64,000 nucleotides of DNA from Nitzschia sp. DOCU1 (Eukaryota > Bacillariophyta > Bacillariophyceae > Bacillariales > Bacillariaceae): the NCBI GenBank assembly GCA_951394045.1, contig OX595993.1:930001-994000 (forward strand). The letters are read 5' to 3'. Positions 31,303 to 40,511 of this stretch are shown one piece after another; the stretch's first letter is position 1; every line of letters starts with the position of its first letter. Under the pieces are notes generated by a model, which saw only the letters and a program-made list of their open reading frames with translations, searched no databases and was not told where the DNA came from. The position numbers were made by a program, and so were the translations under genes.

Positions 31303-32151
31303 TGTAAACGATTAGATTTTCCATCACTTTACGACTGAAGATATTCTGCATTCATCACAAGATAGTAACGTGTTATTCGACCGCAACATGCATCTTCCAG
31401 AGCTCTTTCACTGTGCACCATAGTGAGTGGTGACATCAAGTTAAGGTACATGCGCCTACAAACGACAGTATACCCTCCGTTTGCAAAGTGTGCTACTAGA
31501 AATATGTCATGGCATCGGTTAGGGATATGGAGCAATGCAAATACTACCGTGGATCCGTCATACTATATACGATACTGCTGACGACCACTTGCGGTTGTGC
31601 AGGTCGTGTACCAGGTACATTCATGTCGGCGTCGTAGGGCGGTAAAGCTTCGTTCTTGCTTTTGATTGTTGCGTAATGTAGTGTTTACCGCCCGAGGCCC
31701 GAGCAATAAAGGTTGAGTTTTGTGTCAAAGAGATCAGCGCCAAAACCCAAGCTCTGTAGTTGGCAACATTTGGATCTTCCCCGCATAGCCATTACATGCG
31801 TCGGCAGCGACAAGCACCAGTCAGCGTCAACTATTATTATTATTGCCCCCGAGAGCGTGGCATCACTTTTCTACTGCAACCCGAACTTTTCCTTCCTTGC
31901 TGCTTCGTGCTTCGTGATTTTCCGAATTGCAGGTGTCTCGAAATAAATGCGCGTTCTCACGAAATGCCTCAAAATCGATCATGATACGATTGGGAAGTAA
32001 TCAACAGGGAAAGGCAGTAAGGAGTTGGCTTGACAGCTGTTGACACACCTACATTCTCATTCTCATAAAGCATAGAGCAACTAAAACGTAAAATAATTTT
32101 CTTGAGATAACCACTTTCACTGTCAACTCTCGATTTTACTGAAAAGTAACG
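31303..32151. other. Intergenic, 849 bp
   Basis: Spacer between the two small paralogous genes. Short ATT/TTA run near 31831-31842. Nothing else recognised. Confidence 0.5.
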
Positions 32152-32587
32152 ATGCCCTGGGGAGCAATACTTGCAGCATTCAGAAATGCTTTCGCCCATC
32201 GGGGTGCTCAGCTTGGAAGAAGAGCGCCCCAGGTGGCTAACCAAACAAGAAACGCCGGTACCAGGCCCGCACCGTCGCAGGCGAAGCCCGCAGCGAAAGA
32301 TGCTGCACCCAAAGAAACCAAGACGCCCGCCAAGGCAGCTTCCGTAGCACACAAACCCCCAATTCGTGATGACTGGGATTTTATGGTAATGGACGTATGT
32401 TTTCTTGCGAAAATGTGAGAGTATTTGTAGTGTATCACATGCAACGCGGATCTAATTCGCGATCCCACCCCCCCCGCGTAGGAATATGGCAATCCGCGAA
32501 CCTGGCCACCATACCTTTCACCGTTCTTCTAGAGGCTTTCTGAATCCCATAGATATCGACAGGGAGTTACAGCTCTCATATAACTAA
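32152..32587 (+). CDS. Small paralogous protein, copy 2, unknown function
   Basis: ATG at 32152. Exon 1 gives 88 residues: PWGAILAAFRNAF, then RAPQVANQTRN, a long Ala/Lys/Pro linker, and DDWDFMVMDVCFLAKM, clearly homologous to the gene 1.26 kb upstream. Unspliced it stops at 32418. A GT donor at 32415 and AG at 32480-32481 give a 67-nt intron and a 122-residue product ending at 32587. Both ends are conserved between the copies while the linker diverges in length and sequence, so the termini are probably the functional parts. Function unknown. Converges with the U-box cluster. Confidence 0.5.
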
Positions 32588-32692
32588 TATTTCATAATCT
32601 ACATTTGAGCACTCTGCTCAGGATCTACATAACAGTTACTCTACTAGTAGTTCCCCATTCTCAAGTGCAGCCAGCCATTGCTAGTCCATCGT

Positions 32693-33808
32693 CTACCGAA
32701 TCGGACGTTTCTTGCTGAAAATAATAATCAATGTCATCATAAACATGAGCAAGAAGAAGCTCTTTCCAAGTAACATCAACCCCACAATCGATAGAATACA
32801 TAAAGTGATACCAAAGGCATTGATAATAAACTGCCGACGCGACATTCGCCGCCGGTATCGCTGCAGCTGCGTCGTGGGCAAAGGAGTAGGATAGTACATA
32901 CCATCTGTCAAAGTGCTGGGTGATCCATTTGGATATTGGGTCGAAGACGCTGCAGTCGCAACAATACCTCCACCGTGCTCGACATCTGTCGCTTTCGGAA
33001 CGGGTTCGTTCATGAATCTTCGAATCTCTGGGTGTATTTCATTCTCGGGTTTGCTCTTTTCTTTCTCTAGCAAGCGCCGGATAACCTTGTTTGGATACAA
33101 CTGGTTCACACGCAAGGGAGTTCGAGTGACGGGCGATGTTCCATTAACAATAATCCAATTCACCGCCGCCACCTTTTCGTAGGTGTTGCCTTCCGGATCA
33201 ATAACAGGATCGTGAATAATGTTGAACGTTATTGGACAGTAAAACCCCTCGCTGAGTGGTAAGGAGGCCTCTTGGCCCTTGCCAGCATCCGATTGATCCA
33301 AGAATTCCCAGACGGCTTGTTCAGCGGCATAATGAATACGCTTCAAATTGGCCTGTATAGAGCCACTTTGCTGCATAATAGCGTCGTCTATGATAATACG
33401 GAGGGCACGGTTCGTGTAGACTTTGTTGCCCTGGTTTTGGGGTTTTCTTTCAAGGTAGATGGCTCTTTCGTACGATTCACCGTCTGCAGCCACCACTGGG
33501 TCCTGAAAAAGCTGGTTGGAAAGCGGGCAGTAAAACTCACTGGGATGCTGTCTCTCTTGACAACTTGGGTCATATTGGGCCACGGGTAATACCCCAACCT
33601 CTTGATCGACATCTTCGGATCCATTCAAGGCAGAGTCTGGAACATGATCTTCCACACGGGGATTTTCTGATACCACGAGCTCTTGAGCGATAGCTTCAGA
33701 TCCACTGAATTCTGTTTCTTGACAAACGATTTGAACAGAGGGACCTTTTCTTGTTTCGACATCTACTGTGTGGGTCTTGATAGCTGACTCTTCCATAGGC
33801 GTCGTCAT
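32693..33808 (-). CDS. Double U-box membrane protein, type A, intact copy
   Basis: 371 residues from the ATG at 33808 (the upstream GTG start was ignored). Residues 91-148 form a U-box-like module (FYCPLSNQLFQDPVVAADGESYER ends in NRALRIII) that lacks the usual W-x-x-PxTR middle. Residues 187-255 form a fuller U-box (FYCPITF, DPVIDPEGNTYEK, SPVTRTPL, LYPNKVIRRLL). A linker and a hydrophobic C-terminus of about 45 residues (LCILSIVGLMLLG, FFLLMFMMTLIIIF) anchor it to a membrane with the U-boxes in the cytosol. U-boxes recruit E2 enzymes for ubiquitin transfer; E3 ligase activity is inferred. The N-terminus is acidic. Its 5' half and upstream flank are duplicated at 36743-37591. Confidence 0.85.
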   Translation of the reverse strand: MTTPMEESAIKTHTVDVETRKGPSVQIVCQETEFSGSEAIAQELVVSENPRVEDHVPDSALNGSEDVDQEVGVLPVAQYDPSCQERQHPSEFYCPLSNQLFQDPVVAADGESYERAIYLERKPQNQGNKVYTNRALRIIIDDAIMQQSGSIQANLKRIHYAAEQAVWEFLDQSDAGKGQEASLPLSEGFYCPITFNIIHDPVIDPEGNTYEKVAAVNWIIVNGTSPVTRTPLRVNQLYPNKVIRRLLEKEKSKPENEIHPEIRRFMNEPVPKATDVEHGGGIVATAASSTQYPNGSPSTLTDGMYYPTPLPTTQLQRYRRRMSRRQFIINAFGITLCILSIVGLMLLGKSFFLLMFMMTLIIIFSKKRPIR

Positions 33809-34190
33809 GGTTGAGGAATCGAACTCACAAAACTCGAGAATTCTTCTGCGTTTACAAATTCTTCGTCGCTGCGTCCGACTAATTCTTCGAGATCCCTCAG
33901 TTCCTAGAGCCACAAATAGCTCACAAGTAGAAATGGGGCTTGCCAATCGTAAATGCACCCAAAAAGGTCTTGTCTTTTTGCAATGTCAAGGGTTGAATGG
34001 TGTTCTGCAAATGGCGAAACCCAAAATCGTTCGTGTCAAAACTCTGTGAGATTTGCCAACACATCTCTCGTTTTGCTCTAGAAATAGAGAAAGAATTTGA
34101 TCCATTGTGCCCGAGCCACTCCAATGAATTCGAAGAAATGACACTTAAAATGGACAGGCTTGGTAATATCGCTGAAGCTATGCTTCATGG
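33293..34190. repeat. Segmental duplication block A, copy 1
   Basis: Covers the 5' half of the type A gene and about 380 bp upstream. It matches 36743-37591 at very high identity. Copy 2 differs by an in-frame 39-nt deletion, small indels and scattered substitutions. The duplicate starts abruptly at TTGATCCAAG in both. Confidence 0.88.
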
Positions 34191-34209
34191 AATCCATCTT
34201 TAAATTATA

Positions 34210-35722
34210 AAGTCCATGCTTCATACGGTTGCAAAAAAATATTTTGTCGTTCGAAGGGTGTACCTTCTTCTCGCGATGAGAACCCCCACGGGACTGACTT
34301 GACTCAATGCGGGAACACGAATGGAAGAAGCAATCCAGCCAAAAAGGGAGGCTTCGAGCAGCGAGCTACATACTACTTTCTATGGGCCCCCTTTCAGACG
34401 CAAAGCCTGCTAGCGTAATAGTAGTCGAGCTCAGCGCAATAGTAGCAAAAGTAAACGATTGCTGGGACTAATCCTGATTGTTTCAAGGGGTCGCTGTTGG
34501 GGCGTCTACCCGGCCGCCGGTAAGTTTATCTCTATAGTTCTTGCATAAGGTGCGAAAGCAAGAAGCGTATGCATGTCTCACTACTGGGGACAAGGTATAA
34601 ATCGTATCATGAAGATGCAGATACAAAGGCCCGCCATGTTGTAACAGATTTGACGTCGAGCCTTACGACGTGGATGATTGGCAGTTCTCGCAGGAGGAGA
34701 TGACGACGACAAGGCTTCTTGCTGTGCCCTGGTACTACTAGCTTCCACCAACAGCATGCCACCCAGCTCCAAATCGGATGCTTTGGGTGCTGGTTCGGTC
34801 TTCCACTTTTTAATGTCGGGATGCATTTGATCTTCTGGTTTGCCAACTTCTTGTTCCAGTAATCTTCGAATCGAATGATTGGGATACAAGGCTTCTGCCG
34901 TTAATACATTTCGAGTCACAGGAGACGTCCCATGAAGTACAATCCAATTCTCCACGGCCACCTTTTCAAACGAATTGCCGTCAGGATCAATGACTGGATC
35001 GTGAATCAAATTAAAGGTAATGGGACAGTAGAACCCATCACTGAGTGGTGGCCGCGTGCCGTCGTCACTGTCTTCTTCTTCCTCTGTCGACGACGTTGTT
35101 GACAGTGCAGGTGGATCTAAAAAGAAGTCGCTCACTGCCTTTTTGGCCATGTGGTGCAAACGTTTGAAACTTGCTTGGAAGGAATCATCCGTTTGTTGAT
35201 ACAGGAGTATCGTCTCATCCATGATCATTTTTAGGGCTCGATTGGGATACAACTTGCTTTCTTCTTCATCATTCTTGATTTGCAGGTAGGCTTCCCGCTC
35301 GTAGGATTCCCCATCGGGTGCCACTACGGGATCTTGGAACAACTCATTGGTAAGAGGGCAGTAAAACTCCTTTGGATAGTAGTACGAGGTCGGCGTGGGG
35401 GTGGGCCCATCTTGTTGCGTTCCAAGAGAAGAAGAAGGACATTCGATGTCATTACTATCGTCTTGTTCTTCTTGACAACAACAAGACGAGGCTGCAGAGT
35501 CTTGTGACGAGGTTGAGGCTGTGTCGCCCCCTTCGTCATCGGCCGTGGCTATTCTCGTTTCATGATCGCCCTTGGCGGTTTCAACGGTCTCTTGCACCGC
35601 TTCTGCTGCCATTTCCACGTCAGTCATTGTCATGCTATTGTTTTCTCTTGGATTGTTGTGGAAGGATGTATCGCCGGATGGTGTTATGGTGCTATCTGCG
35701 AGACTGGTAGTGGTGCTAGTGG
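34210..35722. repeat. Segmental duplication block B, copy 1
   Basis: Matches 38342-39874. It carries the whole type B U-box gene with both flanks. Coding parts are almost identical; the outer 100-150 bp at the 3' flank are more diverged. Confidence 0.88.
34581..35633 (-). CDS. Double U-box membrane protein, type B, copy 1
   Basis: 350 residues, ATG at 35633. An acidic N-terminus of about 85 residues holds a CCCQEEQDD stretch. First U-box-like module near 88-150 (FYCPLTNELFQDPVVAPDGESYER, ending YPNRALKMIM). Second near 201-270 (FYCPITFNLIHDPVIDPDGNSFEK, SPVTRNVL, LYPNHSIRRLLEQE). Between them is an acidic Ser/Thr linker. The C-terminus has a single short hydrophobic segment (ICYNMAGLCICIFMIRF). 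Compared with copy 2 at 38704 it lacks a dozen residues before the membrane segment, removing a YQRYRRR-like basic patch also present in type A. Probable membrane-tethered E3 ubiquitin ligase, by domain inference only. Confidence 0.85.
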   Translation of the reverse strand: MTMTDVEMAAEAVQETVETAKGDHETRIATADDEGGDTASTSSQDSAASSCCCQEEQDDSNDIECPSSSLGTQQDGPTPTPTSYYYPKEFYCPLTNELFQDPVVAPDGESYEREAYLQIKNDEEESKLYPNRALKMIMDETILLYQQTDDSFQASFKRLHHMAKKAVSDFFLDPPALSTTSSTEEEEDSDDGTRPPLSDGFYCPITFNLIHDPVIDPDGNSFEKVAVENWIVLHGTSPVTRNVLTAEALYPNHSIRRLLEQEVGKPEDQMHPDIKKWKTEPAPKASDLELGGMLLVEASSTRAQQEALSSSSPPARTANHPRRKARRQICYNMAGLCICIFMIRFIPCPQ

Positions 35723-36410
35723 ATAGTATACCTGCTTCTTATTATGTTATTCGTAGTATCATCGTTTTCCGTCGAGATCCTCCTGCCAACAAACGTCAGG
35801 GGCGACGTCATCCAATAGACAAGAAATCACTATCGTACTCTGTGGATCTCGCTACTCTAGGAGACTTTCCACTTTTTCAGAACCGCGTCGCTACAAATCC
35901 AATTCTAGCACGATTGGCGATGAATTGTATCATGCCTTCTTGTAGATCGGAACAGTCGGCCTCGTAAAAGTTCAGCAGTGTAGTAATAGTACGCAACCAG
36001 TTGTCCCAAAAGGTTCTCCTTTACTGTTTTTCGACATAAGCTGGTAGTTCTTCGAAGATACTTTTTACAGGCTGACACGGCTTGAAGAAGTCACTTGTCC
36101 TCCTAGTAAACACCAGGTCGAGCCGAGACGTTTCCACTTTTTCGAGCCCCGCGCCTCAATATTCCTAATGGGAACTTAGGGATCCTATGATCGCAAGAAT
36201 CCCTCTGGGAACGTCGGTCATCATGTGTCATAGTACGTCACTTATCATCATCGAAATACTTTCTACAAATTAGTTCAATTAGGAATTCGGCGTCGGTTCA
36301 GAATTGGAAAGGTCCGTTTGGGTATCAGGTGCCCTACTGGTAGTCTTCTCCGTTTACTATGGTTTTCACGAACTCCGACGTTGGGGATTCAAAGATCGTA
36401 CCAACAATCC
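35723..36410. other. Intergenic within the U-box cluster, 690 bp
   Basis: Upstream region of type B copy 1 and 3' side of the chimeric pseudogene. No gene supported. Weak resemblance to type C 3' coding sequence begins just before 36411. Confidence 0.5.
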
Positions 36411-37212
36411 CTCTTCCACTACTCTTGCTGCAGACGACCACCCAATTCAACATCGGTCGCTCTAGGAATGGGTTCATCTTTCCATTTGCCGGCTGCCGGA
36501 TGCATGTGTTGTTCGGGTTTGGCCTTTTCTTCTTGCAATAATTGTTGAATGGCCAGATTGGGATAGAGTTGATCGATGCTCAATTCGGTACGCGTAATGG
36601 GCGAATTTTGATTGACTCGAATCCAATTTTCGACTGCCACCTTTTCAAAGGTATTGTTCGACTGCCTTGGAAAGATGGGGACTGCTGCTGATAGATTCCG
36701 GCGACTTGGGAGTTATAGTTTTGGGTGTCATACATCTGATTCTTGATCCAAGAATTCCCAGACGGCTTGTTCAGCGGCATAATGAATACGCTTCAAATTG
36801 GCCTGTATAGAGCCACTTTGCTGCATAATAGCGTCGTCTATGATAATACGGAGGGCACGGTTCGTGTAGACTTTGTTGCCCTGGTTTTGGGGTTTTCTTT
36901 CAAGGTAGATGGCTCTTTCGTACGATTCACCGTCTGCAGCCACCACTGGGTCCTGAAAAAGCTGGTTGGAAAGCGGGCAGTAAAACTCACTGGGATGCTG
37001 TCTCTCTTGACAACTTGGGTCATCTTCGGATCCATTCAAGGCAGAGTCTGGAACATGATCTTCCACACGGGGATTTTCTGATACCACCACTTCTTGAACG
37101 ATAGCTTCAGATCCACTGAATTCTGTTTCTTCACAGTCGATTTGAACAGAGGGATTTATTCTCGTTTCGACGCGCGGGTTTTAGTAGCTGACTCTTCCAT
37201 AGGCGTCGTCAT
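36411..37212 (-). pseudogene. Chimeric U-box pseudogene: type A 5' half fused to an internally deleted type C fragment
   Basis: From 37212 down to 36743 the sequence is type A from its ATG through the first U-box. The N-terminal frame is broken by an indel within 20 codons, and an in-frame stop follows. At 36743 homology to type A ends. From about 36736 to 36653 the sequence matches the type C start region (41512-41590). From 36652 to 36411 it matches type C second-U-box coding (about 41035-40797), so roughly 480 bp of type C have been deleted in between. A 120-residue remnant frame survives at 36728-37090 containing one U-box-like module, but a functional protein is unlikely. Confidence 0.85.
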
Positions 37213-37591
37213 GGTTGAGGAATCGAACTCACAAAACTCGAGAATTCTTCTGCGTATACAAATTCTTCGTCGCTGCGTCCGACTAATTCTTCGAGATCCC
37301 TCAATTCCTACTAGAGCCACAAATAGCTCACAAGTAGAAATGGGGCTTGCAAATCGGTAAATACACCCAAAAAGGTCTTGTCTTTTTGCAATGTCAAGGG
37401 TTGAATGGTGTTATGCAAATGGCGAAACCCAAAATCGTTCGTGTCAAAACTCTGTGAGATTTGCCACCACATCTCTCGTTGCCCGAGAAAGAATTTGATC
37501 CATTGTGCCCGAGCCACTCCAATGAATTCGAAAAAATGACACTTAAAATGGACAGGCTTGGTAATAAATATCGCTGAAACTATGGTCATGG
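36743..37591. repeat. Segmental duplication block A, copy 2
   Basis: Counterpart of 33293-34190, including the shared upstream flank. Downstream of it lies about 750 bp (37592-38341) with no counterpart in the first array, where blocks A and B are nearly adjacent. Confidence 0.88.
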
Positions 37592-37774
37592 AGCCGCAGT
37601 GGGTTTATCCCCGGAGGTAGAATATGTGTGTGCGATCACGAGACATTGAAACAGGTATTTGTTAGGACGATGTCGAATTGTGCATTGAGAGAGAACCATC
37701 TCCGTATAAAACGGAATCTACAGAGTCCGCGGCCACTTTCTTTTGCGAAATTTTCATCTAGTAATGAATGGTTT

Positions 37775-38146
37775 TTAATGATCTTTATTTTTGGCATTTT
37801 GGTGTTTAAGAAAGTCCGACAATGATGGGACACTCCATAAGCGCATGTATTCGTAAATGTATCTTTGCGAAGAATTCAGATCGGGATATGCATATATCGC
37901 TCTGTTTAAGGGATCGACGCGCATGGGTGCGAAGGCGTTATGGTCGAGGTAGTCGAAAATTGAAGCTCCTCCTGCCTTCTGCGTCTGGCTGCCCCCGTAC
38001 CAGGTATTATCTTGGATTGCTTGATTGATACGACCAAGCGAGTCGGCACGTTCGGTCCAATGAGTCGAATCGAAGTAGTCGAATTGGAAGTCACCATTAA
38101 CTTTTGTCCGAATGGCAGAGCCACAACGTATGCACACACATATCAA
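37775..38146 (-). CDS. Possible gene fragment in the unique insert
   Basis: A 123-codon frame without a clear ATG at its start (it opens with TTG). The translated part looks protein-like, rich in aromatic and charged residues (DYFDSTHWTERADSLG, IFDYLDHNAF, RYIYEYMRLW), with a clean stop. No family recognised. It may be a fragment of a larger gene or one exon. Given its place between duplicated blocks, a captured or left-over piece is plausible. Confidence 0.3.
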   Translation of the reverse strand: MICVCIRCGSAIRTKVNGDFQFDYFDSTHWTERADSLGRINQAIQDNTWYGGSQTQKAGGASIFDYLDHNAFAPMRVDPLNRAIYAYPDLNSSQRYIYEYMRLWSVPSLSDFLKHQNAKNKDH

Positions 38147-38341
38147 AGGTATCTAGGTACGTCGTCTTTCAGCCAGGCTGAGCACCCACTGCGGCGTCGA
38201 GGGTGCCCAATCCCAACCATACCAAAGGTACTTCCCCACCTACTCCCCCACCCGAAACGTCAGGCTCCCACGCGCATTGTAATCCGACCCAATTAAGTTT
38301 GCGCCCCTTGTACAATCTGAAATCCAAATTACAATCAATTA

Positions 38342-39874
38342 GTCCATACTTCGTACGGCGATGGGAAAATTATGTGAGTTTAGAATTAGAAGGCTGTTCC
38401 TCCTTCTCGTGATGAGAACCCCCACGGGACTGACTTGACTCCATGCGGGAACACGAATGAATGGAAGCAGATAGACGCAGAAAGGGAGGCATCGAGCAGC
38501 AAGAGCTACATTACTACTATCTATGGCCCCCCTTTCAGTCACAAAAGCCTGCTAGAGTAGTAGTAGTCGAGCTCAGCGCAATAGTAGTAAAAGTAAACGA
38601 TCGCTGGGATTAATCTTGTCTGTTTGAAGGGGGGGGCGATGTTGGGGCGTCTAAGTTTATCTCTATAGTTGCGCGAGGCAAAAGCAAGTGTATGCCTTTC
38701 TCATTACTGGAGGCGAGGCATAAATCGTATCATCAAGATGCAGATACAAAGTCCCGCCATGTTGTAACAGATTTGACGTCGAGCCATACGACGTCGATAT
38801 CGCTGGTATTCCATGGCAGCCGCGCTACGATTGGAAGTTCTCGTCGCAGGAGATGACGACGACACGGCTTCTTGCTGTGCCCTGGTACTAGCTTCCACCA
38901 ACAGCATGCCACCCAGCTCCAAATCGGATGCTTTGGGTGCTGGTTCGGTCTTCCACTTTTTAATGTCGGGATGCATTTGATCTTCTGGTTTGCCAACTTC
39001 TTGTTCCAGTAATCTTCGAATCGAATGATTGGGATACAAGGCTTCTGCCGTTAATACATTTCGAGTCACAGGAGACGTCCCATGAAGTACAATCCAATTC
39101 TCCACGGCCACCTTTTCAAACGAATTGCCGTCAGGATCAATGACTGGATCGTGAATCAAATTAAAGGTAATGGGACAGTAGAACCCATCACTGAGTGGTG
39201 GCCGCGTGCCGTCGTCACTGTCTTCTTCTTCCTCTGTCGACGACGTTGTTGACAGTGCAGGTGGATCTAAAAAGAAGTCGCTCACTGCCTTTTTGGCCAT
39301 GTGGTGCAAACGTTTGAAACTTGCTTGGAAGGATTCATCCGTTTGTTGATACAGGAGTATCGTCTCATCCATGATCATTTTTAGGGCTCGATTGGGATAC
39401 AACTTGCTTTCTTCTTCATCATTCTTGATTTGCAGGTAGGCTTCCCGCTCGTAGGATTCCCCATCGGGTGCCACTACGGGATCTTGGAACAACTCATTGG
39501 TAAGAGGGCAGTAAAACTCCTTTGGATAGTAGTACGAGGTCGGCGTGGGGGTGGGCCCATCTTGTTGCGTTCCAAGAGAAGAAGAAGGACATTCGATGTC
39601 ATTACTATCGTCTTGTTCTTCTTGACAACAACAAGATGAGGCTGCAGAGTCTTGTGACGAGGTTGAGGCTGTGTCGCCCCCTTCGTCATCGGCCGTGGCT
39701 ATTCTCGTTTCATGATCGCCCTTGGCGGTTTCAACGGTCTCTTGCACCCCTTCTGCTGCCATTTCCACGTCAGTCATTGTCATGCTATTGTTTTCTCTTG
39801 GATTGTTGTGGAAGGATCTATCGTCGGATGGTGTTATGGTGCTATCTGCGACTGATAGTAGTGGTGGTGCTAGA
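38342..39874. repeat. Segmental duplication block B, copy 2
   Basis: Counterpart of 34210-35722; see that entry. The second copy keeps the basic patch before the membrane segment. Confidence 0.88.
38704..39783 (-). CDS. Double U-box membrane protein, type B, copy 2
   Basis: 359 residues, ATG at 39783. Nearly identical to the gene at 34581-35633: only a few substitutions through the first 300 residues (for example AEGVQ for AEAVQ, DESF for DDSF), then divergence in the pre-membrane stretch, where this copy reads AAAMEYQRYRRRMARR and so resembles the intact type A protein. Both U-box-like modules and the C-terminal hydrophobic segment are intact. High identity over codons and flanks points to recent duplication or gene conversion; collapse of two alleles in assembly cannot be excluded from sequence alone. 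Confidence 0.85.
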   Translation of the reverse strand: MTMTDVEMAAEGVQETVETAKGDHETRIATADDEGGDTASTSSQDSAASSCCCQEEQDDSNDIECPSSSLGTQQDGPTPTPTSYYYPKEFYCPLTNELFQDPVVAPDGESYEREAYLQIKNDEEESKLYPNRALKMIMDETILLYQQTDESFQASFKRLHHMAKKAVSDFFLDPPALSTTSSTEEEEDSDDGTRPPLSDGFYCPITFNLIHDPVIDPDGNSFEKVAVENWIVLHGTSPVTRNVLTAEALYPNHSIRRLLEQEVGKPEDQMHPDIKKWKTEPAPKASDLELGGMLLVEASTRAQQEAVSSSSPATRTSNRSAAAMEYQRYRRRMARRQICYNMAGLCICILMIRFMPRLQ

Positions 39875-40511
39875 GATGCGTTTGTTTGAAAAGAGAGGAA
39901 GAAGAGGGATGTTGCCGAGATCTTTGTGTTCGAAAAACAATGCGAAGCGAAGGAAACCGTGATGGGCGGAATTATTTTGATGGTGGCGGGTGGGAGAAGG
40001 CATCTGCCGATCCAATAGACGTGCTTTTGGTTATTCTTTACTGTCGTTCCGATGTCTCAATGTTTAATTGTAAATAAGCCTGCCGGCTGTTCTGCCCGTC
40101 TTCGCCAATTCTCTTCCTTCGCTACTATGATACCAGTACGTACAGAGGATGACTTCGTGTGAATGCAGACGTTGTGTCATAGTAGTCATCCGCGCTACCG
40201 TAGGTAGCAGCTACTCTACTCTACTAGCAACGCCTAGAGGCCGAAGCTACCATACGTACCAACATGCAAGTGGCACAACCGCGCTACTATCTTCTTGCAT
40301 AAAAATACCCTACTAGAGAGCTTCTAGTTAGTTGATTTCGTACCTTGTTCTCAACCACTGTTAGCAAAAAGGGCTGGGTCACAAACAACAACGACTCGTC
40401 AGCCATGCACTGAACAATTGCTCTACTATTAACACTACAAATACTGCTAGCAAGAAAGCTTCGCAATGAATTAACCTTGAAGTAGCTATTTTTGTATTAT
40501 GCAATACCCAC
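39875..40511. other. Intergenic within the U-box cluster, 637 bp
   Basis: Between type B copy 2 and type C. Several CTACT/TAGTAG stretches. No coding frame accepted. Confidence 0.5.

Noticed and set aside
31130..31315. Frame downstream of small paralogue copy 1
   Set aside because: Overlaps the proposed intron and exon 2. Some similarity to copy 2 exon 2 (IDKQRE against IDIDRE) hints that the exon-2 frame of copy 1 may differ, but this cannot be settled from sequence.
35572..35967. Plus-strand frame of 131 codons in the U-box cluster
   Set aside because: Antisense shadow of type B coding sequence extended into spacer; no counterpart gene in the block B copy.
36728..37090. Remnant U-box frame as a real gene
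   Set aside because: Its upstream frame is broken, and its 3' half is replaced by type C sequence, so it was called a pseudogene.
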